NCBI GenBank assembly: GCA_003290165.1
Contig: QNQO01000525.1
Span: 62,001-126,000 of the forward strand
Direction of reading: 5' to 3'
DNA from: Berberis thunbergii
Lineage: Eukaryota; Streptophyta; Magnoliopsida; Ranunculales; Berberidaceae
Length of the DNA stretch: 64,000 bases
Below, piece by piece: positions 33,887-46,548 of the stretch. How positions within the stretch are numbered: the stretch's first letter is position 1; every line of letters begins with the position of its first letter. A program made the translations under genes and the position numbers. The notes beneath the pieces are model-generated. The model was given only the letters and a program-made list of their open reading frames with translations, did not search any database and was not told the origin of the DNA.

Positions 33887-36800
33887 GGCACATTCAAATG
33901 CTGAATCCAAACTCTCTATTTTGGGGAAGCTGAGATTTTAAGGAAAACCCACTCATGTTAAACTCCACATGACAAATGTTTTGAGTTTAAAAATGTGTTT
34001 TTATCCCAAATGATTAATTTGATCAAGTTTGACTATAAGGTTTGACCTAGTTTCCCTAAAATCTTTTAGATTGCATGCTAACTATTTGTCATTAAAGATG
34101 CGCATAGAATTTAATTGATTTAGATATAATTGGTTATGAATAACTGTAAAAAAAAGGCATGTTTAGTATATATTTCGGTACTTTATTGTCACGAAACAAC
34201 TAAGATGAAAGAAACACCTTTTTTTAAACAATGTTTTCATGTTCCCCAACTTGGACACACTCTTCGACCTTGATGAACAGACTTGGATTTGTTGTTGATG
34301 TTGCTCCTATATTTCTTGATGTTATACATATAGGGAAGGTGCTGTTGGAAATCATCAAGACTTGATTTTCAATTATATTATAGATAATGTAGAATTTTAT
34401 TAATTGAGAAGGATCAATACTCCAAGTAGCTATAAAGATTTTTCAGCTACATCGCGATGCTATCATAATTTACAAGAAAAGAATCCATCTCAGACTGTAT
34501 GAGGAAATATCAGTCCCAATGCCATTCCCAAAAAATGTAAAGAAAATTTCATCTTCTATAGGAACTCTTCTAACATCTGTTGCTTTTTTGTTGAATACCA
34601 ATCGGTTTCTTTCAACCTTGAAGCTCAACATTATGGCATATGGGGTGAGAGATCATAGAAGTTTCTTCACACCTCTACCCCATGCTTTGGAGCATCATGA
34701 TTGCAGATTGCGACATAAAAATAAATTTGTCAGATATGAAGTCATGCGTTATACAATATACACTTTCCTATTGGTGCTATCTAGGATTATCTGATTTGTC
34801 TGCCTTATTGTCAGGAAGCTCTTAGAGCATTATGGCATGCTGCTTTTCCAGATGTTGAACTTAAAAGTCTGATCTCTGACCAATGGAAAGAAATGGGATG
34901 GCAAGGTCCTAATCCATCGACCGACTTTAGGTGATTCTATTAGCCTTTTTGTCGCTTGATTTCAATTTTAGCTGGAACTTGAGTTTTACTTGTACTAAAT
35001 TATAGTTCAAAATTTTTTATTTGCTTGACTGACAGAGTGTAGCTTATATATACATATATATCAGAAAATAAAGGAACATGAAATTATTAGTTGATCCGTG
35101 AAAATTAGAATGGTGCAAGGAATGTGATTTCACGAATCTTGCGAAATTCAACGAAATTCGTTTTTTTTAATTACGAAAAGAAAAGGCGAAATTAAAAGTT
35201 ACATTTTTTCGAGGGTTTTTTACAAAACATTTCGAGATTTTTTCTTTAATTTCAGAAAATTTTTCATAAATATCGTTTTTCCATAAAAATACAAAACCTA
35301 GCTACCAAAAATTACATTTTTTCGAGGGTTTTTTTTTCAAAAAGTTAGGATTTTTTCATAAAATTTTGGGATTTTTTCATATTATCAATTATTCTAATTA
35401 TTTATTGATTTTTAAAACCAACCCCCTGATTTTCTAATTATCAGTTCTTCTACTTATATATTGATTTTTGAAACCACCCCTTGATTTTCTAATTTATATT
35501 AATTTCATATTTGTTTCATTTCGTGGTATTTAGGCTTCATTTAATATGTTTAATAAATTTATTTACTTGCATCTATTTTTTTTTTCACATTTTCATATAC
35601 CCTAGAAATTCATTATATATATATATATATATTTTTTTTATGTATCCTCAAAATTTTTACGCTTTTTCTTTACACACCTAAATATTTCTTAAAATCAGGA
35701 TACCAAAATGAACTCGAAAAACGAAATCACAATCCTTGGAAAGGTGTTAGTCTTTTTTTTTATAATTATAATTATTTTAATTTTATCATTAACATTTCAT
35801 ATAACAGATTTGGCCTATGTTCTGAATATATGCTTCATGTTATAATCTTTTTCTTACATTTGCTTAAAGTAATTATGAAAAGGTATGATGCTGTGTATGT
35901 TTTGTCATGAGCTTAATTCAACATAATTCTATCTGAAATTGGATTTATGTTCTTCTACGAATGCTTCCCTCTTTTCACATGAACAAATCCATATAAGAAG
36001 GAAGTAGACTTTAGTTAATTTGTGTAGTTTTGCTTGTAAGCAAAGAAAGATAACAATGGCCAGTAATTGCTAGTATGGAATTTCTCCCTTGCAGTTCTGT
36101 TGTAACTAGAAATTACGTTGGTCTTGCTTTCACTATAATTTACAAAATTTGGCCCATGTGGGCAGTTAGTGTTATTTGGTTGCTAGCCATTCCAAGAGTG
36201 ACTACTAGTTAGGCTTAGTTGTTTGGAGATTAGTAAATTAATCTCCCAGTGCCAATGCCTTAGATTTCCCTCATCTTCTAATAGTGAGTTTAGTTATTAT
36301 ACAATGCATTTAGGAAGCACTGATACTTCAAAAAAACTATTGAGAAAAGCAAATAAGACATCATAACTCGAACACCTTTCTCTCTAAGTCTTAGTGCATC
36401 ATTGTTTTAGGGCTGAGAATTTTTTTTTTTTTTTTGGGGGGGGGTATCTTTTGGGCCGTTTATGATTAACATATTTTAAACAAAAAAATCAATCACAAAG
36501 GGTGGTAAACGACTAGTACGGTGCCAGACAAATCAGCTAATTGGCGAAGCTGATGACTAATCGGTGCTTAACTTGGTCTTTACAATGTTGGCTGGTGTTT
36601 TCAAAATCAGATTGTTTCTTTGTTGCCTAGGTGGTGATTAAGTGCTAATTTAGTGGCAAGTTAACTGGCGATTAACTGCTAAAATCCAAAACTTACATAA
36701 ATATTTAACTAGTAATTGGGCCCAAGGGACCAATATGGGCTTTGTTTTACCAGCCGGACCCACTTGATTTTGAGTTGCACGTAAGGGACACAAACTCATG

Positions 36801-39800
36801 AGCTCCTCATTTCTTCACTAATGACTCAATGTAACCGAGTCCAACCTTATCGCTGCAGGTTTCATCTCCTTCAATCTCTCTCCGATCTCCTCCTCGGATC
36901 TCTTTCCTATCTCCTCATAATCATGTCTCTCTTTCAAATCTACTCCGTTCATGCAATCTCCTCTGCGCAGAGATTGATTTCTCCCTCTGTTTTTTTGAGT
37001 TCGTACTGCCGGGTTTGAAGCATCTGTAGACATTGCTTTAAAACTGTTGCACATGATTTTTTTTTTTTTTTTGAGTTTAAACTTGGATAATGAATAAGTA
37101 ATTTTGAGTGTTTAATGTGTAAATACCTTATTGGTGATGGTTGAATTCTATCATGATTTGCCTACCATACTGGTAGTATAGTAGGCTTGGATTTAAAACA
37201 ACCTGAATGAATTGTATTGGGCACTAGTTTAAACTATTTGAAAGTAGAAACCAGGGCTTAAAGGTGTTTCTCTGTGTCAAATGCGACAAAGGGGATTTTT
37301 ATATCATACTCATGAAGGGAGCGAGGGCCAACCTTGGACGCGATACAAGGCCAACGAACGCTCTCGGACTCCCCTGAAGGGGCGGTCGTTAAACACCCAC
37401 AAAGACTAATCTAGTTTGCGAGTTATTTTACACATTTGCCTTACCATATGGTTGGGGAACGATTAAAGCAACCTTAAATTTGTAATTGAATGGTAGGCAC
37501 TTATTATTATGCATCTTAGAGTGTATATATATGGTAGACAATGAAGTACAATTGTATTATGTGAGTGCCTACCATGATCTAGAGTGCATTCCTTGATTGT
37601 TTGCCATATTGGTAGTATGGTAGGCACGGGTTTGAAGCATATTGCCTAACATCCAAAGTAATGATAGACATTGTTTTAAAATTATTGTTCTCAAACCCTT
37701 CAAATGGTTTTTTACCAAGGCCTACCATGGATTTGTATGGTACGTAGTAGTTTAGACTATCAAATGAAGTTATTATAGCCAAAAGATTGTTTAAAACTTG
37801 TGCCTACCATCCAGTTTCTAGGTGGGCATAGATAATGTTCATTTTCAAGGTGGGTACATAGTATGCAAAAAATTTTAAACTAGTACTAATTTTATTTTAT
37901 GGCACCCATTCCAGAATGCATTAACTGATTGCCTACCATACTGTTTGGTAAACACAGATTTACACTTGTAGAAGAAAGATAAACATAGAGAGAGGGAAAA
38001 GAAATATTTGAAAGAACATAATGAAAGGCTACCACCATCTGAGCCTACCAACCGATGAAACACATAAAAATAGAGTGAGAGACGGAGGAGGTTGTTGCAG
38101 ATCTGTAAGAGGAATAACAATTGAATGGGGAGGTAATTTGAGAGCGTTGAAAGAAGAATCGCTAAAGAAAGATGAACATTGATCAAGCTGTCTTTGATGG
38201 AGAATTTGTTGAAGTAGGATGAGGAAGATGAAGACGGGCTGCATTGTCATTGAAAACCATTTTGCCTCTAAACTGCCAATGCCATTCCGTAATATGAAAC
38301 AATTCTAAATTGCCATTACCTTTTCCTTTTCGCCTTTTATTGTTCTTTGAGTGACACGTGTCCTCCAATATCTAAATCTCATAAATAAAGGATAGAAAAT
38401 CATTGATTCTCGGGCCATTGTGAGTTTAGGGATAAATATGAGTTTTCACTAATCCTAGAGGACCTGCTAGGTTTTTCTTGCAACTTAAGGACACTTCAAG
38501 TGATGTCCTCAAATGATCGTCATCTTCAACAAAATCCTCCTCCTTTAACAACAATTCATCCGATCTTCATTATCTTCTTCTTTTAACAACTCTTCTTCAA
38601 TCGCTCTCATCGATCTCCCTCACAGATTCTTCCACGTCAAGATTTGCACAAGTTTCCTCTCTCTCCCTTAGATCTCTCTCTTTGTTTCTCCAATTGGTAG
38701 GCAAAGATGGTAGGCATCTGCTATGAATCTATGATCTCTCAATTCATTCTTTTCGCTGTCTTTTCATGTTATCTTTCTACTTATGCCAGTATGGTAGGCA
38801 ATCGGTGAATTACACTTTGGAATGGGTAGCATAGCATGTGATTTGCAATTGGCACGGGTTTAAAATTATTCGCAGGGTAATGCACCCACCTTGGAAATGA
38901 ATTTTTATAAATGCCTACCATAGAAAATAGATAGTAAGCACAAGTTTTAAACAATTTTCAGGCTATAATAACTCCATTTGACATAGTTTGAACTATTGTC
39001 GACCATCCAAATTCATGATAGGTGTTGGTTAAAAACCATTTCGTAGGGTATGACAGAATGACACCCTTTTGAAATAAATACTACCCTTGATTTGAATAGT
39101 AGCAATGATTCAAACTTGTGCAAGTATGGTAGGGAATCATTGAATGCACTCTGGATCATAGTAGGCAGGATACACTCTAATAATACAATAGTATTTCATT
39201 GCCTACTATAGATATTCTTTCTGAGATGCACAAATAATAATTGCTTACCATTCACTTGCAAATTTCAAATTGTTTAAAACACATGCCTAACATATTCCTA
39301 GTATGATAATCTTGGAGTGCACTGCTAATATGGTAGAAAATATGTATTTACACTTTAAACTTCTTCCTAAGACCAAGCAGTATGAACACGCTAAAACAAA
39401 TAGAGAAAAGACAGAGAAAAGAAGAGAGATCTATGTGTTGAGGGGAAGACTTGGGCGGGCAAAAGAGGAGATTGGGAAAAGAGATCTGAGGAGGAGAATG
39501 GAGAGAAAGAGGTATGAGGAGGAGCTTGCTCTGTGTCATGTGTGTGAACGTTGGAGACATTGAAGTGAGCCATTATGAGGGGATATCATGTGATGTGTTA
39601 CATTGCATAAAAAAACTATTGTATCCTGCGTATCAACACTTGCTACCTAAGTAAAAGTAAATCCTACTTTTGCCCTCTTTTACTAAAAAAAAGTACTAAT
39701 TAGGAAAATAAACTCATTGCTTACATGGACTATCATTTGAAATTATTTTTGAAAGGGACTCGATAGCAAACATTACATTAAAAAAAAATCCCTCACAAAC

Positions 39801-42800
39801 TAGTTTGAAAAATAAAAGACAAGCCTTCTCATTTTACATTGTTAACAAATCAAATTATGAAAAACATCACATAACACTACCCGTGAAAAACAAAAAAATC
39901 GAAGAAGACAAACTACAAACCTGTGAAGGCGTGAAGATGAATCTGTTAGGTTGTACTTTTTCCTATTTAGTAGTTTCCATGATTAATATAAGAGGGAAAA
40001 AGTGGAATTTGCTTTTATTTTGATAGAAAATTTTGATTAAGGAGAACAAGGCTTCTCTTTCCTTTATTTATGAGATATAGATATTGGAGGACACATGCCA
40101 CTCAAAGAAGAGAAGGTGGCTAACCTTCCTCAAAGATTTATGTAGTAACTGGAAACAGACTCGCGACGTTTTCCATGGTTGACATCTTACCTGAATTTAA
40201 AGAATCTCCATTGCTTGCCTGCATCCGAATCACTTAGTCTTTCGAATGAGATTGTCGAGGATAACATTGACACGAGTTTGCCTGTTAGGTGTTATAAGTT
40301 ATAACAACAGCGATGTTATATGAATGGAGAAATACAAATGCATATGGATAACTAAGCCTTACTAAAACCTCAAAGCATATCAATGAAGATGGAGAATATT
40401 CGGGAAAGACCAATTTATCACGTCTCTCACTCTTATGCCTGTCTCATTCTTATGCCTAACTCGATGTCTGCTACAAGTGAAATGATGACGACGGATTTTA
40501 TGGTGCTGTGGGGAGGATGATAAAATCAGGAACTTGCTTGTATTTTGTACATCAAAGGTGATGGGAGGTTTGGGCATTTGACGGCTTTAACTCTTATTTG
40601 CTAGTGGTTGTGGAGGGGGTGGGAAATAAGAGTATGTGGAAGCAAGTAATAAAAGATAAGCATGATCCTCATAACTCTAGGTGGCTGTGTAATAATTTTG
40701 AGTGCCTATGGCACAAGTCAGTGGATGCATCTTTTAATCTTGAACGTGATTTTTTGGAAAGGCTCGAGGTGGATGTGGGTAGAGGTGACAAACATAAGTT
40801 TGTAAGTGATTAATGGCTGGGGAGTGAGTTTTTTGTCTCTTGTTTCCCTAGGCTTTATTTGATTTATACTAAAAGAATGGTGCGGTGGAGAAGCTTGGGC
40901 ACTTGGAAAATGCTACAACTTCATGACATCTTCACTTGCATCAAGAATCTTTTCCAACCAGGAAGTTGAGTGAGTTTACTAGTCTCTTGAGATCTTGGAA
41001 GCATGCAACTTGGGGTTGGAAGAGGATAAATGGATATGTAAAGATGATAGGGAAAAAGGATTTTTGGCGAGCTCTTACTTCAAGCGTTTGACAAAGTCAT
41101 GCTATCCCTCCTGGTCACTAGAACAAGCTTTTGGCGAGTTCTCACATTCCTGCTGGTCACTAGAACAACTTTCTGGTTAAGTTGGTGTGGTAAAAAAAGA
41201 TTCCAACTAGAATTGCATCCTTTATGTGGATACTGGTTCAGGATAGAGTTTCAACAAGGGAGGTGGTTTCTCATACAGGCATGCAAATTTATGCCGCTTG
41301 TGGGTATGCGGATAATGGATATTCATCTGTGAGTGCTTCTCCTTCTTCCTTAATTGGCAGGGGAGGTTTAGAATCATTATGTTCTTTTTTAGAGTGTTTT
41401 GGATGCCCCCGGTTCAATGGAATCTCTCTCAAGGAGTTGGAATGTTCCCTTTCATCTTTAAAAGGAAGTTAGTCCCTTTCGTTAATTGTTGTTGTTAATG
41501 GAAGAACGGAATGCTAAAAATTTTTATAACAAGTTTTTTCAGAACTGTGTGTGATGGGATTTTGGGTCTTTTATGTCAGTGGGCATAGTTCCCTTATTAA
41601 AAAGCATCTACTTTGTTTCTCTAGTTGTCAGTTGGGATTCCATTGTGTTATTGCCTAAACTCTAGATTTCTCATCAACATTTATCATTCAAAGAAAATGG
41701 TTTGAAAAAAAAATCCCTCTTTCTATCTTCCAATAGTTGAACTCCAAGTCGAAGTGAATAATGGGCCCTGTGCAGTTCTTGCCTGCATATGCTAGGTGAC
41801 CTTCAAACTTTGCTGGAGAATGAACACTTGGAAAGTGAAGAACTGAAGAATTTCCAAAGTTCCCTTTTACCCTTTGCTAAGCAAGTTAGTTCTTGTGGAT
41901 AATATTGTTGCAGCTTCAAAGTTTCATTGGATTCTGGAAACTTCAGGATGAATACCGGAGTAAGGTCTTAGATGGTAGGAAGAAACAGATGTGAGATGAG
42001 TTCTTGAAGAGCATCAGGCAAACATTAAACCAGCTTTTCTTAGGAAGCCCTGCGCATTTACAAGCAAAATCTGAGAGAAGAAAACCAGAGATACCAATAT
42101 TATGAGCTGGCCCAAACCTTCTGATCTTGTATGATGATCTTGCTTACTATATTGTATATAGCCTCTATTTCTTCTTTCATGTTTTGCTCATTGTGCCACG
42201 TGTCATTGTTATCTCATTAACATCTGTTATGACCCTGCTGATGCAGTTATTTGACAGACGTTCTAGGTATGCATGTGTCACTCTGTCTAGTTTGCTTAGT
42301 TGTCTTTGAAGCACCGTCTCCTTCGCGGATAGCACAGTTGTGACTAGGAAGCCATGAATTTCTTGCTCGAACCCACCAATCCATTTACCATGTGTTTTTA
42401 CCCCAACATCTGGTTTGAATTTTGATTCGAGATGCATCAGCAGTTTTATGTTCCATCAACTTGACAGCCAAGATTTATTTTTGAAAATTTTCATTATAAT
42501 GCATTAGAGATTATTTCCTAACACGATTCGGACTTTATTTGTTCCCAGGGGCTGTGGGTTTATCTCACTAGAGAATCTGTTGTTTTTTGCCAGGACTTAT
42601 CCGGTATGTTTTCAATTTCTTTATTTCTAATGATTTAAGTTATCTCGCCATGAGCAGGACTGTACTGATATTACTGATTTCACTCAAATTCAAATGAAGG
42701 TTTCTTTTCATAGGTTACTGTTCAAACAAGAAGGGGATCGAGCAACTTGGGAATATCCATTTGCTGTTGCAGGCATTAATGTGTCGTTTATGCTGATTCA

Positions 42801-42964
42801 GATGTTGGATTTATGTTCAGGTTTATCTTACTATTATACTAACACCTCTACTTATTGGTACATTGCTACATCCTATGATTTTATTTATTTATTTATTTAT
42901 CATGTAATTTGCCTAGTTCAAAAAACACCTGGAAAAGTTTTCATTTGATCAAAAGGAAGAAAAC

Positions 42965-43025
<61 letters not shown>

Positions 43026-44636
43026 TATTTATTTTTAATTGAGGGAGAAGATCCAAAATTTATTCCGAGAGTGAAAACAAAAAGTTATCAGTCATGCGAG
43101 ACACCATGGAGTCCAAGGCGCTAGGCGAGGCAAGGAGGGTGGCCCGGTTGCCTATCATTGTGGCCAACCTTTCTAGGAATTTTTTTGAAGCCTTCTATAT
43201 ATGCATCATTGCATAAGTTAGTTTCACACAAATTTAACTAAAACCATGAACTTCAAAGCATCAATAGTTATAATCTAGTAACAAACTTAAAAAGTCAAAG
43301 GGCAACAAGCAAATGTATAAAATTATAAGAAAACAAAAATTGTAGTCAAAGGCAGTGCCTAAGCTAAGCCAGGCGGTGAGGTCATGAAACCAACGCCTAG
43401 TGCATCTAGGCATCTCTTCAGACTACACAGGCGAGATGTAGGAAACCCAATTCAAGGATCTTTGAGCTGGACCCCTTTTTAACGATGGTGTCATACTATA
43501 ATGTGCGATGTTCCCCCATTAAAGTATGCTGATGAATGGCCGCCTGAAGTATGAAAGGAAAGCAAAAAGTCTCGTTTGCACACAAACTGGCCGATTTTAT
43601 AGATGGAATATATTTGCCAGTATAATAGATAACCTTGCCATAACAACGTATCAGAAGAAGTTATAGTTAAGTTACAATACACGAACTATAGATAAACTAC
43701 TAGTCTTAGCAAGTATGGCCAATGAATCTCCTGTTTAAGTAGGTCCTGATCAATTTCACTTCTGAGTTCTGACCACAAGTCCATGCTTTGATTTATGCGT
43801 GGCCATCTATTTTCTCATTCTTTGATCTTATTATTTATGATTTCGACTTATAAGAACAACATGAAGATTGATGCATTTAAGAAAAGAAGAGAATATTAAA
43901 GATGATATTGCTTTTACAGTTCAACTTGTACGGTAACCCACCCCATTTAAGATAAATATCTTTTTTTGTTAAAGACAGTTGAAATAAATGTCAAATCAAC
44001 TATCTGCACTGTTTTCTCTTAGAGAGTTTTGCAGTAATATTCACGCAGCCAATGGCTCAATGCCCTTGTAGTTGGATTAACACTTCATTGATTGATAATT
44101 GGTTGATTTCTTTTCTTGATTGTGTACTATACTGAGAATCAAGTGTTCCTTTGTATCTGAGGGACACATTTTTTTATTGATTCAAATGTTCCTAATTTTA
44201 CCACTATACTATGATAGAGAAACCGAAACGTCTACCAGGGGTGAATTTCATAAAAATACTATCAGGTAAGGATACCAAAGCTCAACAACATTAAATTGTC
44301 TTGAAGTTTGGATAAAAAAATATAATCTCTACTACCCATCATGTCTGATTGTTGCTTGCAGAAGATGAGGAAGCTTTCGATGTTTTGTATTGCATAGCCT
44401 TTGAAATGATGGATGCTCAGTGGCTTGCGATGCATGCTTCCTATATGGAGTTCAACGTATGCTCCTTGGTCACTTTCTCTTGGTCACATCAAATTTCATA
44501 ACAGCCTAATATTACTGCCTTTACTTTCTTACAGGAGGTCCTACAAGTAACACGTAACCAACTAGAAAGAGAACTATCCTTGGATGATGTTCGTCGGATT
44601 CAGGACCTACCAGCCTACAACCTCTTGTACCAGTAA
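29468..44636 (+). CDS. ELMO domain-containing protein (CED-12 family)
   Basis: Nine coding exons keep phase throughout: 29468-29518, 29780-29882, 30534-30646, 30753-30821, 34815-34930, 42549-42603, 42700-42820, 44218-44265/44362-44456 (two exons) and 44535-44636, the first being the least certain; the total is about 290 aa. Recognisable parts: DLAWAHNLAHVISHSAQCF, VGPRSWIGGLF, RLNVPFDETRPDHQ, SDQWKEMGWQGPNPSTDF, GCGFISLENLLFFARTYP, WEYPFAVAGINVSFMLIQML, CIAFEMMDAQWLAMHASYME and the C-terminal RIQDLPAYNLLYQ. These are the conserved blocks of plant ELMO proteins, relatives of the animal Rac regulator CED-12/ELMO; the plant role is not settled. All junctions are GT-AG. Intron 5 (34931-42548) is 7.6 kb and packed with repeats. 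If the first exon is wrong, translation could begin at the ATG of MVGPRSW in exon 3. Counting the paired item as two gives ten segments in all. Confidence 0.88.
31279..31425. repeat. Minisatellite in ELMO intron
   Basis: Five copies of GGAGTGGGTTCTCGTAA, separated by either ACTCT or ACTCTCAGCTTAACACT, give mixed 22-bp and about 35-bp periods. The pattern is a classic unequal-copy minisatellite. Confidence 0.85.
33847..33882. repeat. (AT)n microsatellite
   Basis: About 18 uninterrupted AT dinucleotides in intron 4 of the ELMO gene. Confidence 0.9.
37130..40115. mobile_element. Large foldback-like element(s) with CCTACCATA motifs in ELMO intron 5
   Basis: The arm 37470-37890 is the imperfect reverse complement of 38865-39290; for example GTTTAAAACTTGTGCCTACC at 37790 matches the complement of AGTAAGCACAAGTTTTAAAC at 38933. 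A second inverted pair is 38341-38395 (GACACGTGTCCTCCAATATC) with 40058-40112 (GATATTGGAGGACACATGCC, read across 40080-40100). Variants of GCCTACCATACTGGTAGTAT are scattered at least a dozen times in both orientations. No transposase is seen. The overlapping inverted pairs suggest two nested or fused elements of one family. Confidence 0.6.
40598..41660 (+). pseudogene. LINE fragment (reverse transcriptase zinc-binding end)
   Basis: Plus-strand frames read GVGNKSMWKQVIKDKHDPHN, then after breaks DKWICKDDREKGFLASSYF, FMWILVQDRVSTREVVSHTG-like sequence at 41224-41290, and a final MEERNAK region near 41500. This is the usual end of plant L1 ORF2, where the zinc-binding reverse-transcriptase domain (zf-RVT) follows the polymerase. 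Frameshifts and stops are frequent. It lies inside ELMO intron 5 in the same orientation as the gene. Confidence 0.65.
41661..42548. other. Rest of ELMO intron 5
   Basis: No recognised gene. The part 41735-42060 has exon-like composition (for example LQTLLENEHLESEELKNF) but no family match, and may be LINE 3' sequence or an old gene scrap. Confidence 0.4.
42966..43025. repeat. (ATT)n microsatellite
   Basis: Roughly twenty ATT units in the ELMO intron after exon LIQMLDLCS. Confidence 0.9.
43105..43425. repeat. Small repeat bracketed by GCCTAGGCG-type motifs
   Basis: Begins AAGGCGCTAGGCGAGGCAAG and ends ACGCCTAGTGCATCTAGGC; the interior is AT-rich. A related GCCTAGGCG-rich segment is at 20770-20840. 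It is likely a short DNA transposon; duplicated target bases were not identified. Confidence 0.4.
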
Positions 44637-44971
44637 TTTTTAATGTTTCACTAACCTGTTAAAATTGCAACATCATAGTTTCAGATTCAGGGTCTGCAAA
44701 GAATGTGAATAGTTATGTAAATGCTACTTCAGGGCTAATAACAGGAAGATGAATTATCTAGAGTCCGAAGTTATTAGCTTCTTGAAAGATGTAATCCAGT
44801 AGATACTTTGCACACGGACCTGAAAAACCGAGTTTGAATAGCCTCAGGTCTTCCTCCCAATTGTAAATAAAAACCCCCAATGAAATGAGTTTAAGCTGTT
44901 CTTTGAACAAATTGTTGCTCAGTTTGTATGCTTGGAACATCTCCGAGAGCTTCCAAACCTACAGGATTTTT

Positions 44972-45125
44972 GCCAATGGCATGACAGCTCACTGGTTAGA
45001 GCTTGGTGGATGGTGCCATTAGGTCATGAATTCGAATTCAGCTGGTGGCATATTTATGGGTCCCTGATTTTATAGGTTATGGGATCCTGAAAACTCATCT
45101 TGCCTTCCCAAAAAAAATTGATCCC
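44972..45125 (+). repeat. tRNA-derived SINE (probable)
   Basis: CAGCTCACTGGTTAGAGC at about 44985-45003 matches a pol III A box, and GAATTCGAATTC about 30 bases further matches a B box with CGAAT core. A tail region follows, ending CTTCCCAAAAAAAATTG. This spacing and order are those of plant tRNA-derived SINEs. It is not a tRNA gene because no cloverleaf forms. Confidence 0.55.
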
Positions 45126-45855
45126 ATGATTATTTTCTGCTAGAAAGTAGTTGAAAGAGATGGTTGTGCATCTCGGTTTTAAATTGAATGCAGTAACAAT
45201 CTCTGTCAACCAAAAGCATCCACTATGGTATCAAGGCTTTAAGGATTTTATTTTAAATTTAACACCCCTCAACAATGAATTAACAACCAGTTTTATTGCA
45301 ATACAAATTTAAAAAGAAATGCTAAGCCGCCCTAGAAACACCTAACTGCCTCTCATCTGCCATATGAAATTTTTTTTTATCTTTTTGAAAATTCGTTACT
45401 CAACTCATTCGGAAAAAAAAATATTCCATGGAGATGAGAAAATAAAGTAGATTTTAAACATTTTTCTTAATGAAACTTTCTGCTGAAACTGGTAAGGTGT
45501 TGGTTGGACAAACCCGAGTCCCGACCCGTTTTGCATCAGGTTTTGTACCTTTTGCAACTGCTCTGCTCTAATGAGCCAGCTAGGTGCATGCGGCTTCAAA
45601 GGTGAGACAATGAAGAGAATAGCAGAAACACTAGTCGGCCTGCTAAGTTGGCTTGGTTTGCTTGCCTAACTGGCTAGAATTACTCTTTTGTCTATCATCT
45701 TTAAAGTTTTGTGGTTGTGTTTTAAAGAGGATGGACAAAATGTGTAAATAAGCTGGCCACACAAGCAAACCAGGCCGGCTAGAATAACTCAGAGAATAGA
45801 TTTGAGGTGAGATGGCTCCACATATCTAACTCCAAATGACACACAAACGAGTAAG

Positions 45856-46320
45856 TCTAGGAAGCGAGGGGGGGATGCCATCCCACTGCCTATCTCCCTC
45901 GGGATGCGATGGCATGCACATCTTGAGGGGGATGGGCGGTGGGAGGGCACCTCCCTCGCCCGCTAGAATTTTCACCAGAAATTCTAAATGGCGAGGAAAC
46001 CAGCGAGGGAGAGGGTGTGACCGCTCATTCCCTCGAGATGTGCATCAGCACCCTCAAAATGCGCAGCAGTGCGAATCCTTCCTCGCCCCTTTCCTCGACA
46101 ATAAGAAAGGTTCAAGAGCTTTGCTAGGGAGCGAGGGATGGAGGTAACCACCCATCCCCTGGAGACGCGTGCTGTTACTCATCTCGAGGAGGATGCGTGG
46201 TGGTTACACCCATCCCTCGCTCCCTCCCTCGACCCCTAGAATTTTCGAAGGTTCAATTTTCACAGACAAAAACGAGACCTTCTAGGTAGCCACCTCGCTC
46301 TTTCCCTCGCCCCCTAGAAT
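45856..46320. mobile_element. Cluster of hairpin MITEs (GCGAGG family) upstream of the alpha-galactosidase
   Basis: At least three hairpin units lie side by side: 45858-45975 (GAAGCGAGGG...CCTCGCCCGCTAGAATTTTC), about 45979-46110 (GAAATTCTAAATGGCGAGG...CCTTTCCTCGAC) and 46124-46255 (CTAGGGAGCGAGGGATGG...CCCTCGACCCCTAGAATTTTC). A fourth right-end piece lies near 46290-46318. The ends TAGAATTTC and CGAGG are shared with copies at 28.3, 54.7 and 62.8 kb. The cluster ends 230 bp before the alpha-galactosidase ATG. Confidence 0.7.
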
Positions 46321-46548
46321 GAATTCCTGCACAAAAAACACACCTTCTCCCCATTGCATTATTTGCATTCAATGTCTCAGCTTACCACCGACTCTACTTC
46401 TCCTCAACAACTTTCATGCTAAGTGTGTGTACCTTGGCCTTGTCTCAGCTCAGACCCCATCACTCTTAGCATCTCTCAGCTTCAGCACCATTGTTGCTCT
46501 CTCTTGTTTTTTGCTCTAACTGGACCAAGCACTGATATTTGATTTGAT

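Larger units (their letters stand above)
30822..34814. other. ELMO intron 4, repeats only
   Basis: A 4.0 kb AT-rich intron between the exon ending PDHQ and the one starting EALRALWHAAF. Besides the minisatellite and (AT)n tract I see no gene. The block 33070-33900 contains GTTAACTCAC and ATTCATGAT-type motifs that may be a small DNA transposon, unresolved. Confidence 0.5.

Noticed and set aside
44972..45060. Possible tRNA gene with A and B boxes.
   Set aside because: No acceptor-stem pairing or anticodon loop, and it continues into a SINE-like tail.
45836..46147. 103-codon open frame.
   Set aside because: GC-rich MITE hairpins keep several frames open; no family resemblance.
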